Below are positions 11,690-22,643 of a DNA stretch of 64,000 nt, piece after piece. This DNA is from Poronia punctata (lineage: Eukaryota; Ascomycota; Sordariomycetes; Xylariales; Xylariaceae), in NCBI GenBank assembly GCA_022579005.1, contig MU401459.1:124001-188000 (forward strand), read 5' to 3'. The translations under genes were made by a program, and so were the position numbers. The notes under the pieces are model-generated. The model did not search any database, was not told the origin of the DNA, and saw nothing but the letters and a program-made list of their open reading frames with translations. Every line of letters starts with the position of its first letter. Position 1 is the stretch's first letter.

Positions 11690-13924
11690 TCAAGCGGCGG
11701 TAATCCCAAGCTCTGCGTAGAACGCCTCAGTGCTAGGTGCTCTACCAAGGAACTGCTTCAGTGTCTCCATCTCGTCTTGGCTTCCACCGCGCTCTAGCAC
11801 GGTGTGACGGTACCGACGACCTTCCTTTGCATTCATAGGGTCGGTCTTGAACACCGAGTAGAACATATCCGTGCTGTACACCTGCGAAGATAGATATCCA
11901 TAATAACCGGCGTCATAACCTCCCATGAGATGTCCGAAAGTAGCTTGTCCATGTCCCCATGCGCTACTCCACTAGTCAGCAAGTTGAAACTTAACAGTCT
12001 GTACATCGATATATAGACTTACCTTCCCTGACCAAGGGCTTCTGGTCCCGTTAGGCCACATATCTCAGCCCGCAGCTCATTATATAGTTTGCTGGCATCC
12101 AACTTCTCTAGCTCTTCGTGGTTCTTCGGCGTGTGTATCGTCATATCAAAGATGCCGAAATGGAGCTGTCGTAGGTTGAACAGAGCGTCGTTGACGTGTT
12201 TAGTAGAGATAAGTTTCTCGGTCAGGTCGTCGGGTATCTTCTCGCCAGTTTCATAGTGATTCGACAGTGACTTGAGTTGGCTAGACGTCCAGCACCAATT
12301 CTCAAGCATCTGACTCGGGGCCTCGACAAAGTCTCTGACGGTGGATGTGCCATGGAATCGGCTGTACGTGGTTCGGCCCGTCAGGTCATGGATGCCGTGG
12401 CCCAGCTCGTGAAACAGTGTGACGACCTCCTGATGCTTGAGTAGCGACGGCTTCTTTTCCGTAGGCTTCGAGAAGTTGCAAACAAGCGCTGTTGCCGGGA
12501 ACCGGCGCGAGCCGTCTTTCTGTACATAGCCCGGCTGCAGGTTGAAGTTCGCAGCGTGCCCGTATTTTCCTTGGCGCGGATGCAGGTCGAGGTAGAGGTA
12601 ACCTACGAATCCATCACCTTCCGACGAATCATCCCAGACGGAGTACATGATGACATCCTCGTGCCAAGCGACATCGTCGGCTTTTCCGGTCGGCGATAGC
12701 CTCGCTCGCTCGCTGTGATCCAGCTTGACAAAAACAAGGCCAAATAGCTTTTCGAAGATCTCAAGCATCCCCTGGACTGTCGATTGCAGGGGGAAGTACT
12801 CAGCAATTTTCCCTTCGTCTATGCTATATTCCTCCTCGACCATCATCCGGTCATAAAACCTATTATCCCAGAGGTAAAAATTCTGGTCTGGCTGCAATCC
12901 TCTCGCTTCCTCGTCCTTCTTCTTCAACTCCAGCAAGTGGTTCTTCTCCTTCGCACCACCAGCCGTCAGCTTGCTCCGGAGATCGGCCAGAAATGTGTTC
13001 ACTGTTTCGGTCGTTTTGGCCATCTTATCTTCTATGCGGAAAGCAGCATGGTTCGGATAACCCAACATGCGGGCCGCCTCGTCACGCAATAAGATTGTCT
13101 CCTTGAAAAGGGGGACATTGTCATTGCACTAACACGGACGTCATTATCTCATGTCACATCATGATGAGAGGGACTATAAAATGGGGGATTACCTTGTTCT
13201 CGTTGGCAATGAATACCTTCTTTCGTGTCTCGGGATTCTTGGCAAATTTCAGGGTAGGGAATAAGTCGGGATACTTGAAACTCAGTTTAAGCTTGCCCGT
13301 ATTCTCTGCGGTTCCTTTCTCGAGGCCATCGAGGACGTCATCAGGAACACCGTCCAGCTCCTCTTTAGTAAACCAGAGACCTCCGTCCTCTTCATTCAGA
13401 GTCTTTGTGAACTGGATACTAATTTGGCTGAGGCGCTTCTTGATCTCCTTGAAGCGGTCCCGTTGAGGGCCCTTGGGCAAGCCAAGCCCGTTTCTAATAT
13501 AGCCCTTACGTTCTTTTTCCAGCAACCGTAAGCTCTCGGGGTCTAGATTTGGTTCATTCGTCTTCTGGGCTTGGTAGGCAGCCTCGACAAGCGCATACAC
13601 GTCGTCCCGCATGACACATTCGATCGAAAAATCGTCCATGAGTTTCTCAGCCTCTGTGGAGGCATTACGAAGGTCGGCGTCGGCCGAGACGTACTGGTAA
13701 AAGCCCAGGATTCGTGAGCGGAGCTGGGAGACATTCTCCTCGTCGATCATGGGCACCAGGACGGAAGCAAAGGAGGACTTTTCAGCTGGCACATCGGCGA
13801 CGAGCTTATCGAGGAGAGTGCGAGTGCTCTCACATAGAGCCTTCGCATCCTCGACTATAGATTCTTTCGTGCCTGTAAAGGTGGGCGGGGCTTGTGGTGG
13901 GTTCTTGTACTTCTCTGGTGCCAT
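11690..13924 (-). CDS. PRD1: M3 metallopeptidase, thimet oligopeptidase/saccharolysin type
   Basis: Three exons: 13924-13193, 13128-12023 and 11963-11690, giving 703 aa from the MAPEKYK start. The zinc site HELGH (about residues 484-488) and the third ligand in DFVEAPSQ (Glu about 513) are intact. VGYLYLDLHPRQGKYGHAA and GGYDAGYYGYLSSQVYSTDMF are typical of yeast Prd1 and mammalian THOP1/neurolysin. The family cleaves short peptides in the cytosol and mitochondrial intermembrane space. The first intron (64 bp) joins ENK to CNDNVPLFK; the second (59 bp) is placed to give GQGSAWGHGQ. The frame stays open upstream to an ATG at 14224, adding 100 residues with a hydrophobic stretch followed by an Arg/Ser-rich, presequence-like part, so a mitochondrial isoform (803 aa) is possible. 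Confidence 0.93.
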
Positions 13925-15330
13925 GGTGGCGGTTACGAGGGGTCGAGTTGGAATGAATGATCTGCTCAGGGTGAAAACGGGTGGTACCAGACGCTTAAAA
14001 CGAAAAGGGTTCAAGTATATAGAGAAATGACTAGCAACCCGTAGAGCAGCCAGGTTGACAATTATAGCAAATATGAGTACAAGTAAAGAGGTGAGAAGGA
14101 GGGGCCGGGAGCTTCTCGATGGGGCAGCTCGTGTCGCCAGAGTCGCGGTTGGCTGGGATGTCCAATAAGATGTACGAAAGCCCAATACAAGACGGGACGA
14201 GAGGGGCTCAGGACTCGGCCGCAACGCCTAATATCAACCAAAGTAAGATAGCTGTAGGTCTGGAAGCTCATAGATTAGTATACCGGGAAACGACGTAGGG
14301 CCATTGCGGGGTTACAGACCAAGGTAACCTAGCTCTTGACGGTGAATCAAGGTTATCCCTTATTATTGTGTAATAAGAATGACAGATCAGGTACGTGTAC
14401 ATGTATGCACTGCAGGATACCTCTTGGCTACTACGAAATCGTATTGCTACGTGTCGCGAAAAGGGAGTTGAGCGTTGGAAGAGGTACAGGGTACTAAGCA
14501 GGAAGTAAAATGCAACCGTCTTCGACGCCGGTCACGACTAGAGATAAATGTAGCTCCTGTAGGTAGATACCCGCTGAAGATGATGTAGTATTGTGGAGAG
14601 AAGTTGGCACGCAGCATCCGAGCTCGGTTTGTTTCAGAAGCAGCAGGTACTACCGTACCCACCAAGCAAGGTTACATTTACTCGTACCTCCTACGTGTGT
14701 CATCATCTAAACCTAGACTAGCAAAAGTGTTATTATCAAGATATATCTCACTTCAGATGTGGTTTAATGTTTTGAGAACAAATATAAGCTAGTTATAACT
14801 TACCCAACACAGGCTGCAATGCTAGTGTATTTGCAGAAGTCTATACAAAGCGGTATTCGTTTGTAATAATATCATCATTGCTGCTTCACTGCAGTTACCT
14901 ACTAGTTTGTTTGTAGAGTCTACCGTACCTTCGTTTTTCCCGATGCCAAACCCCGTATCCCCCGACGTGCAAGGGGCACGTCCGGCCCTAGCTTCACAAT
15001 AGATACCAAGTTAACATGTTATAGTTCTGGTCCGAGTCATTGAGCTGCGCAGTAGCAAACCGTCTTGCCCGAGCCCAATAGTGACACAAGGAATCACCAA
15101 GGCAAGAAGAAACGTATCTTTGCAGAATTATGTATCACAACAAGTGCCTAAGAAGGGACCTGATAGGAATATACCAAGTAGAATCCACACCTCCGGCTTC
15201 ATAGAACGGTCCCAAATCAAACACTGTATAATGCATAAACGCCGTTGTCATCATCTCCGAAGCATGCATAATCCCATTCTCCCAAACTCCCTGTCGTCGA
15301 AATACCTCAAGAGTAAAAAAGAACCACTGT
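13925..15330. other. Intergenic, upstream of the M3 peptidase
   Basis: 13925-14224 may encode the N-terminal extension of the peptidase; otherwise it is 5' leader. The rest, up to the 3' end of the myosin light chain gene, shows only short unsupported frames and one TACGAGTA-type octamer at 14679. Confidence 0.5.
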
Positions 15331-15982
15331 TCAGTTGGCCAAGATTGTTCGCACGAGATCTATTTTCACCCTTGTTAGTCCTGAACCCCTTTCACGGCAA
15401 GAGGGATAGGAGCATGATAGAGGGGGTTACTGACCGGTGTAATTGACCTGTCCTGAACTCGTGTCTATCGACTTCAGGAGTTCCTCTACTTCTTCATCCG
15501 ACATCTTCTCGCCCAGGTTTGTCAATATGTATTTGAGTTGACCGACGCCGATGAAACCGGTCATGTCCTTGTCGAAGACCTGGAATCCGCGGCAGTATTC
15601 CTCTGGTTCGCCTGGGTCACGGAAGCCGCCGGGTCGGTTGAGAATCTTGGAAAATGTTTCAAAGTCGACTGTAGAAAATAGGTGCGTTAGCGCCCGTCAG
15701 ACCCTCGAAATCGTCCCCATATTCCCAAGGAGTGCTCCATCTTGCAGGGATTATGGCACAACTGAGAAACCAGGGCTCAAAAGGTAAGCGTTACTCACAT
15801 TCTCCGCCAACATTTCTCTCTAGATCTCGGATCTCAGTGAGGGTGGGGTTTTGACCGCAAGCGCGGAGAAGATCGCCTAGGCTATCGACCGTGACAAGCC
15901 CGTTACCTCGCTTGTCGAATAGCGAGAAAGCCTCCTTGTAGTTGGTTGAAGCCTGGTGGTTATTTTCGGTGTTAGCGGCCAT
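15331..15982 (-). CDS. cdc4: Essential myosin light chain, Cdc4-like EF-hand protein
   Basis: Three exons: 15982-15799, 15668-15435 and 15359-15331, giving 148 aa. Introns are 130 and 75 bp; the second starts GTCAGT and leaves only nine residues (DLVRTILAN) for the last exon. The protein is a calmodulin-fold dumbbell: an N-terminal EF-like hand (FSLFDKRGNGLVTVDSLGDLL), then NPTLTEIRDLERNVGG, NRPGGFRDPGEPEEYCRGFQ, and a second hand (FDKDMTGFIGVGQLKYIL). Loop positions are degenerate (Gln at the last coordinating position), as usual for light chains that bind myosin IQ motifs without calcium. Known role of the family: light chain of type II myosin in the contractile ring and septum. The first in-frame ATG (16105) is rejected because MAANTENN at 15982 begins the conserved part. 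An Mlc1-type name is equally applicable. Confidence 0.88.
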
Positions 15983-17105
15983 AGTGTTTTGTGTTTGGTT
16001 TGATTTCGAAACTTGGCTTTTCTGAGCACTGAGAAAGGAATGCGAGAAACAGGGTCGCCGAGGGATTGAGAGACTGTTGAAGGGGAGATTATAGCGTATT
16101 TGCAATTGATGGCGTGATTGGGAGCGTTTGATAGGGGTTGCAAAGGCAAGTTTCCGACGGGTGAAATGATTCGGGGAATGATTGTGGGTTGCGGCTATGA
16201 ATGCGCTTGCACTGCAGTTGACGAGATTGGCCGGGAACGTTTGTTTTCTTTGTCATCGGCGCTGGGGAAACAAGCCCTCCTGCTGGCTTCCTGAGCCTCC
16301 AATCTACCTCATCCATTCGAAGGAGCCAGCGGGCGATGCGCTAAGCAAGGGTGTAGCGAGCTGCGAGGGGTGCAGTGTTTACCTGCTTTGGCAGAGGGAC
16401 GAATCAAGTACCAAGGACACCGGCGGAAGACTTACCATTGTGAAGTCTGTTATTTAAGAGGCGATGTTCGTGGAAGTAGAAGAATACCAAAGTATTCGAT
16501 ATAGTAGCAGATGGAAATAAGTGCGTCGGCGTTCTTTTTCGGTTTTTATGTCGGAGGAGAGGGGGATGAGGACCGTAAAACGAGATTGGATTTGAGACAG
16601 GTCTTGCTGGTTATGTAGGTAGAACGAAACTCAGGAGAAAACACAAGTCCCCCCCCCCTGGCTAGTGCCACTAACCAATACAAAGTATGGCGGGGAAGCA
16701 AAATTGCCATAGCAACCAATTACCTACAGTAGTTGCTGACCGCCCGACAGCCTGGACCCGTTCAGTAACCCGTTTTAGGTAAGCACATGGCTGTTATGAA
16801 GTACGTAACCTACCCGGTAGCGCGGTTGCCATACCATCAAAGTCAATATCTACGATATCTCGTATCCTGCTGGCGTTTCAACGTCTTAAACAAGCTGACT
16901 TCATACAAAGACTTACTGTACCTGCTTTGATAGTACTAACCCAGAACTAATGATGAAAACAGTTCGCCGCACTTGCGCCTGGGTTAGGTACGATAACGTA
17001 TGGAGGCCGGGCACAGTGAGCCAGAGAAAAGAAAAAGGGTCTTATGCTCACCGCTTCTGTAAAACACATGTCTCATCTCACTTACAATAGTTTTCCCTCA
17101 GATAA
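15983..17105. other. Intergenic, promoter side of the light chain gene
   Basis: 1.1 kb with no supported gene. A short C run lies at about 16650-16659. The open frames around 16089-16457 have no family character. Confidence 0.55.
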
Positions 17106-18105
17106 TTATCGCCTTCTCGCCATTATGATAAAAGTCCCCCAATCATTCACAACCTCAGCCTCCCTCCACTTCTCCCCCAGAGCCTTCCACGCGGGCACAG
17201 CATCCACCATGCGATCCCACATGACATCAAGCACATCCCCGCTTCCCCCCTCAGCCCTACTCTTGATCTCGGGATGCGCATCCTTCCACCCGCTATAACT
17301 ACTAAAAGTCCTTGTATACGCCTCGACCTGGCCGAGCTTCATCTCCCTCCTTAACCAGCCCTGCTGGTCCCCGTCCCCCTCCTCACCGGGCTCATGTTCA
17401 AACCTAACCACATCCCTCCAATCTTCCTCGGGCACGACCACAGAACGCAGCAGGTCCCTCAGGATATTCCGTCCCGGCTGTTCCCAATATCCGCCCATAC
17501 CCTCTATCCCGGGCGCGACCCGGCCGAACCCGTAGACAAATTCCTCCATTATCGCAGTCGCCTGCTCGAAACCTACTAGTACGTTATCCTTGTACCCCCA
17601 AAAGGCGACCGTGCCGCCGGGACGTATCGCACGCGCCAGTTCCCGCCACACGACGGTCTGGTCGAACCAATGTGCCGCCTGCGCCGCCACCGCCACATCG
17701 ACGGTGCCCGGACGTACGAGACTCGACAGTTCCTCGGCCCGGGCTTGGCGAAACGTGAGATTTGTGTTGTTGCTGCTGCTGCCCGCAGCCTGCTCTATCA
17801 TGCCGGCGGACGGATCGATGGCCAGCACGTGGCGGAAATGCGGGCTCAGCGCCCGCGCGACCAGGCCGTGTCCGCAGCCCATGTCCACTAGCATCGTCTT
17901 CTCGCTCCCTTGGTGGTAGTCAAGGAGCTTGCGGTATAGCGATGCCGGATATGTGGGTCGGAAGGCGGCATATGCCTTTGCGGAAAAGGTCGGTCGGCTT
18001 TGATGTAGGTTAGTTAGATACTTGATTAGCTGGCGGTAGGTTTCTCTCTTATTTTTGTCATGTGAAAGTGTGGTTCGCGACTAAAACTTACGCAAATGTC
18101 GCCAT
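17106..18105 (-). CDS. Class I SAM-dependent methyltransferase, trans-aconitate methyltransferase (Tmt1)-like
   Basis: Two exons: a 14 bp first exon (18105-18092, MATF plus two bases) and 17997-17106, together 301 aa. The 94 bp intron has a GTAAGT donor and a tandem CTAAC branch region; it joins to give MATFARPTFSAKAYAAFRPTYP, the usual opening of this family. Motif I is LVDMGCGHG, followed by AIDPSAGMIEQA, AAQAAHWFD, FWGYKDN and GGYWEQPGRN. Length and the last three motifs match yeast Tmt1 (299 aa), which methylates trans-aconitate and related acids. Other members have unknown substrates, so the exact reaction is inferred. An annotation starting at the first ATG of the long frame (17894) would lose about 35 conserved N-terminal residues. 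Confidence 0.87.
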
Positions 18106-18722
18106 TGGGGTAAGTAAGGCTTATTCTATAAAGCTCCAAGCTTGATCTGATGTATACACTGGCCTGAGAGAGGCTATGTAATCGCTTCTGGGTTGACGAC
18201 GGCTCTAACTGTTGCGTTATGTGATGATCTAAAGAGACAATGTAATACGTTCTAGGTAGGGGGAAATACAGGTTATGTAGGTGCTTGTATATTTGACTTT
18301 GCTTTAGACCTATACGATTGTATGGATAATATATATCGTTGTAGTTGCATTTACGATGTCGCGAGTATTCTCCGTCTTTTGTGCTATTATACAGCTAGGT
18401 ATGTATGAATTACGAGTAGGTAGGTATTCACCGATTTAGTAAGCATCGGTATGTCGTATTTCGGTATCGACATCTCGACAGAGGTGACGCCCTATGAAAC
18501 GGCACCACTCCGAAAGCGATCCAATAGCGAGCGGGGTCCGCCCCTCTACTTACAACAACAGCCTCGGAGAAGGACTTTCCAACGTCAGCAAGATTTGAAT
18601 TCTCGAAGAGACATTTAAACAGCTGAAGCCCCTAACCTAGAAACCGACATTTCCACCTGTCGCGGTCTTAACACCATCAGTTTACTTTTTAACTCAAATA
18701 GCCATCAATTTTTACGTTGAAA
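18106..18722. promoter_or_regulatory. Divergent promoter region
   Basis: 617 bp between the start codons of the methyltransferase (-) and the CoA-binding gene (+), so both promoters must lie here. No specific factor site is called; TACGAGTA occurs at 18411. Confidence 0.5.
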
Positions 18723-19321
18723 ATGACAGCTGAAGTCCGGGCCTTCTTCTCGTCCCCGCAGTTCGCTGTGGTGGGCGCCAGCTCCAACCCGGCCAAGTTT
18801 GGACACAAGGGTGAGTGAGTCCAAACAATTCATAAGCAAAGTGTTCGACCTATCTTAGTTTTCTTTCGTCCTACGGCTAGGTTGCTATGTATTCTATCCA
18901 ATTGTCTCTGCATATTCAACATTCTGACCTATTCTTACAAAAATCAGTGCTGGCATGGTACCAAGCACATAATCTTCCCGTGACACCCATCAACCCGGCG
19001 TCTCAGACCATCACAACGTCGTACGGAGAGTACCCTGCTGTGAAGTCCGTCTCCCAACTATCGGAACCGAAGCGGACTTCGCTTTCCGTCATCACGCCGC
19101 CACCTGTGACCCTTGAGGTGCTGAAGGAGGCCAAGCGCGTAGGCATCCCGGCCGTCTGGTTGCAGCCCGGTACCTTTGACGACGAGGTCCTGAGCTTTGC
19201 CCACGGCAAAGACGATGGCTATTCAGGTGACGTCATTGCTGGTGAAGGTGGCATGGGAAGTGAAGGTTGGTGTGTCCTTGTTGATGGGGAGAAGGGCATG
19301 AGGTCAGCAGGGAAGCTCTAA
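18723..19321 (+). CDS. CoA-binding domain protein, Rossmann fold (YccU-like)
   Basis: Two exons, 18723-18810 and 18948-19321, giving 153 aa. The 137 bp intron has GTGAGT, CTGAC and TCAG, phase 1. Exon 1 supplies the first strand and loop (FFSSPQFAVVGASSNPAKFGHK) and exon 2 the rest (VLAWYQAHNLPVTPINP, VWLQPGTFDDE). The order VVGAS, then PVTPINP, then VWLQPG is typical of stand-alone CoA-binding (Pfam CoA_binding_2) proteins, which are small cytosolic or mitochondrial proteins of unclear function. The start is conserved-looking (MTAEVRAFFSSPQFAVVGAS). The 3' end is only 162 bp from the convergent DHH gene. Confidence 0.87.
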
Positions 19322-19483
19322 TGGTTTCCCAAAAAGCGGGAGATTGTAAGGTTAGCGAGATCATAAACACAAGAATAGAGCCGCTTTATCAACGGGCCAT
19401 ATCTAGCGTCAAAAGACATCCAGACGGTCCACCTTAGCCGGTCCCCTGATATACGTTACCCCGAAGAGGGCTCTTGGGGTGGA

Positions 19484-20886
19484 CTAATCGCTAGGTGTCT
19501 TGGATGTAGATTGCTTGTCGAAGTATTTCATTAAAGTATTTGATTGTGCTGCGCCTGCGTCTTTCTTAGACTTCTTAGGGCTATCCGGTTTCTTGCCTAT
19601 CTCAAGGATGTCTAAGAATTCTTCAAACTCGGCCTTGGGGACGATGCCACCACTGGCCTCTTTATGACCCCTAGCAAAAGATTGGCCGAGTCTCTCGCGG
19701 AGGGTGGGGTTCGGCGCTTTGTCCGCTATGCCTTGCAACACCTCGATGATGTTTACGGGCGGATTACGCGCCCTCGCGCTCCGAGGAACACGGCAGGAAA
19801 AGTTGACCATGCCTGGAAGATAGCCTTCGTTGGCTACAAGTACCACCTCAAGCTTGGCCGACTGCAAGTGACCAGCCCACCGAGTTGCTACGACAGGGTG
19901 GACCTGTGCCGCAGAGTTGATCCGGAACACGGCGATCTTGGCATCGCTCGAGAACTTTGGGGCGGTATGAGTGCATCTCTCGACCTCGGCATTTACCTCT
20001 GCCCTAGCTGACAAAAGCTTGTCGTTTTTTAGCAGCTGACTCGGCGTGGCAGCTGCGGTTAACGCTGCCCATGCCGCAGGAACGTCGTAGCTCGAAGTTC
20101 GTCTCGGCGCGTTGATGAGCGAGACGGCTTCATTCAAGGCTTTCTTTGTATAGGTCTTGAACGTGGCCTTCATATCCGGAAACGGCGGTTCCCATTTCAG
20201 CGTGTTTCCAAGGTCGCCATGAGTTCCCATCACACATAACCAATCACATGTCTTCTCCACTTCTTCGTGGAGAGCTGTGCATATATGATAGGTGAGCAAC
20301 GAACTCGTGGCGACGGGAGGTGAACTGCACGCCGTGACATATTCAGCTCCTTTGGGAAAGTCGTCATCTAATGCCCAATGATGGTCTATAACCAATGCTC
20401 TGTGCGGTGCGTCGATAACAGGGGGCGATTTCCTTGAACCCTGGTCGAGAACGAATATGTAGGCTGGCTGATGGGCTGCTATTGCATTACGCTCGTCCTC
20501 GTTGTGTACGTTGCTGCCCTTTTGAAGAAGATGCGCCGAGATCAAATCGGCATCAAGTCCAAGTAGCAAAAGTGTCTTTTGTAAAATGGCTCCGGATGTC
20601 AGGCCATCTGCATCCTTATCTGGAATGATCAAAGTCCTCTGCTTCGCGGCTACACTATGTGTGAGCTATACAGTCAGTATTACGAAGAGATAAGCCTCGA
20701 GTAACATGTAACGTGCCATTCCAAAATAAAACTTCTGGCGTTTTCAATCTGACTTTTAGGTGCGGGCCATATAATCCCCCCTGACTCGTCACGCTGTGAG
20801 GGTGTCAAATGGTATTCGGGAACTTCAGGGCGTGGCCGCTTCGTTTTCGGTGTACCCTTCGCAGTTGCTGATGCGCTTCGTTTCAT
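19484..20886 (-). CDS. DHH-family phosphoesterase
   Basis: Two exons, 20886-20717 and 20654-19484, giving 446 aa starting MKRSASATAKGTPKTKRPRP (a basic, nuclear-localisation-like N-terminus). Catalytic motifs of the DHH fold are present: IIPDKDADGLTSG, FVLDQGS, LVIDHH and THGDLGN. The C-terminal part has the glycine-rich GHKEASGG segment of DHHA1-like domains. The family hydrolyses phosphodiester or pyrophosphate bonds (RecJ, NrnA, exopolyphosphatase relatives); the substrate here is not determined. The 62 bp intron appears to begin GC (TG|GCACGT) and end TAG, with a CTGAC branch 16-20 nt upstream; this junction gives the family-like ILECVAAKQRTLIIPD. A GT alternative three codons downstream needs an acceptor too close to the branch site. 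Confidence 0.87.
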
Positions 20887-21468
20887 AGCTGAATATTCAA
20901 GACTCCAGAGTATTGGCATTTGCCGTGGAGGCACAGTTGCTCGACATATCGTTACAAGTAGTATACTTTGAAGTTTAGGTTGTGATGAGCGCTTAGGTAA
21001 ACGACTCATCATCGAACCACACCACCAAGACATGGACAACTAGGTATTACAGCCCAAATACAAGCCCTCCTCTTCGGTACATGGTCTCTTCATCAAAGAC
21101 TAAAAATTCGATAAATTCGTCGTTATCAAAGGCAGAAATGTTCGATGACGTCAGTGATCTCGACACATACGTGTAGAGGCTAGCGCGTTGGACATTTGAA
21201 AAATCAAAGCAAGCGCGTCTCACCACTTTGAAAGGTGCACGGACCTGAATTTCACGTGTACCTAGCTTCCATCTCTTCTTCTCTCAGATAATCCTCCAAA
21301 TTTAGTGAGACGAGGTTACCGATGTAGGTATTCGAAACCACAAAGTATACAGGCAGTCTGTCTGTCTGCACGTCCGCCATAGCACTTCAGTCCTGTATTC
21401 GGTTCAATAGAGCTTAAACTGACTCGAGGATTTATGGCGAGTATCTGTGGGCTCGCCATTCGCAAGCA
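20887..21468. other. Intergenic, upstream of the DHH gene
   Basis: No gene is visible. The region contains the DHH promoter and runs to the TA target site of the small element at 21471. Confidence 0.55.
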
Positions 21469-21470
21469 TA

Positions 21471-21877
21471 CAGTGGGTACCCATTAATTCCGAGCAAAAG
21501 TTTCCAAAATGTAAAATGTTAAAAAAATAATAAAAAATAAAAAATAAACTGTGACAATTATATACCCTTGCCTATTAAATAAAGATTTTTATTTTCTATT
21601 TAACAATATTTTAACTAGGTTGCTACCTATTTTATTTAATTAATTAGAAATATTATAAAAATTCTTTAAAAGTAGTACGTACTTCTAACTTTAATATCTT
21701 AGCCAATACTTAACTAAAAAGAAAAATACTACTATATATAAAAATGTTTTATTTTCTTTTAGCCTCTTTTATTTTTTATTATTTTTTAAATGTTAAAAGT
21801 AAAGCGTAGTAAGTAGTTAAAGTAAGTGAGTTTTGGTGTAAAACATCGTGTTGCTCGGAATTAATGAGCTCCCACTG
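21471..21877. mobile_element. Non-autonomous TA-flanked element (MITE), AT-rich interior
   Basis: 407 bp bounded by 27 bp inverted repeats beginning CAGTGGG and sharing CATTAATTCCGAGCAA, with three mismatches, flanked by TA on both sides (21469-21470, 21878-21879). A second inner inverted repeat of A-rich sequence lies near 21518-21541 and 21770-21793. The interior is nearly pure A/T with no coding potential. CAGT termini with TA duplication fit a pogo/Fot-derived MITE. Its termini differ from those of the larger element at 1166-3915, so it belongs to another family. Confidence 0.85.
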
Positions 21878-21879
21878 TA

Positions 21880-22643
21880 ACCCAAAACGGTATCTTGTGC
21901 CTCCTGTTGAGAGTCCGCCCGTGCTTGTTATTAACGGTAATCAGATGTTTACGAGGCTGAGTCCAGTACGAGTAGGTTAGATTGCTTCTGACGATACGGG
22001 ATCATGCCAGTGGTTCTGTTTCCACGAATTGCTCGTAACAACACCCATCCACGTGCCAGTAAATCCGACATCACGGTCGCATTGTCTCGCATTGTCTCGC
22101 AAAAGTCAATAATGGTGGTTATCTATGTGTAAAAATCCGCCGTCCTTTTCGTCCTAGGTTGGAGTGGGCTGGACTCGGCTTATGCGCACCAATGAGGGAT
22201 CAGTCATGCGCTTTCTTGTTGGTAAGACCATTCATACCAACAAAAGTAGGTACGGACGGTGACGACCGCCGTTATGCGGGGAATTTCATTGCCGACACGT
22301 GGGGAAATGCGGCCCACCGGGGGACGGAGAAATACAACCCCAGTACAGCGCCAATCGACCAATTCCAGCTTGTTCAAGCACGGCTACCCGCCCCGGCGGT
22401 ATGTACTTGTGCTGATCCATTTCCCCTTACGTAAAGTTGCGGAAGGCAACGAACTAAGACATGTGCACGACAACTTGTCCGAATCCCCCTAGCTTGTCTC
22501 TGTTAGCAGTGGGAACGGATACGCTTCCTCAGAGTGTCTTCGCCGTATAAGAGCAAGCCGATGGTTCGGAAATCCAAGACTTCTCGTGTCTGAGACAAGT
22601 TTGACTAGTAAACCAGTCTAGTTAATCCTCGACACTACCAAAG
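21880..22643. other. Intergenic, promoter of the GH127-like gene
   Basis: No supported gene; the frames at 22159-22492 overlap each other and lack features. The octamer TACGAGTA is at 21967. Confidence 0.55.

Noticed and set aside
22159..22492. Two overlapping plus frames of 77-91 codons upstream of the GH127-like gene
   Set aside because: No features; likely promoter DNA.
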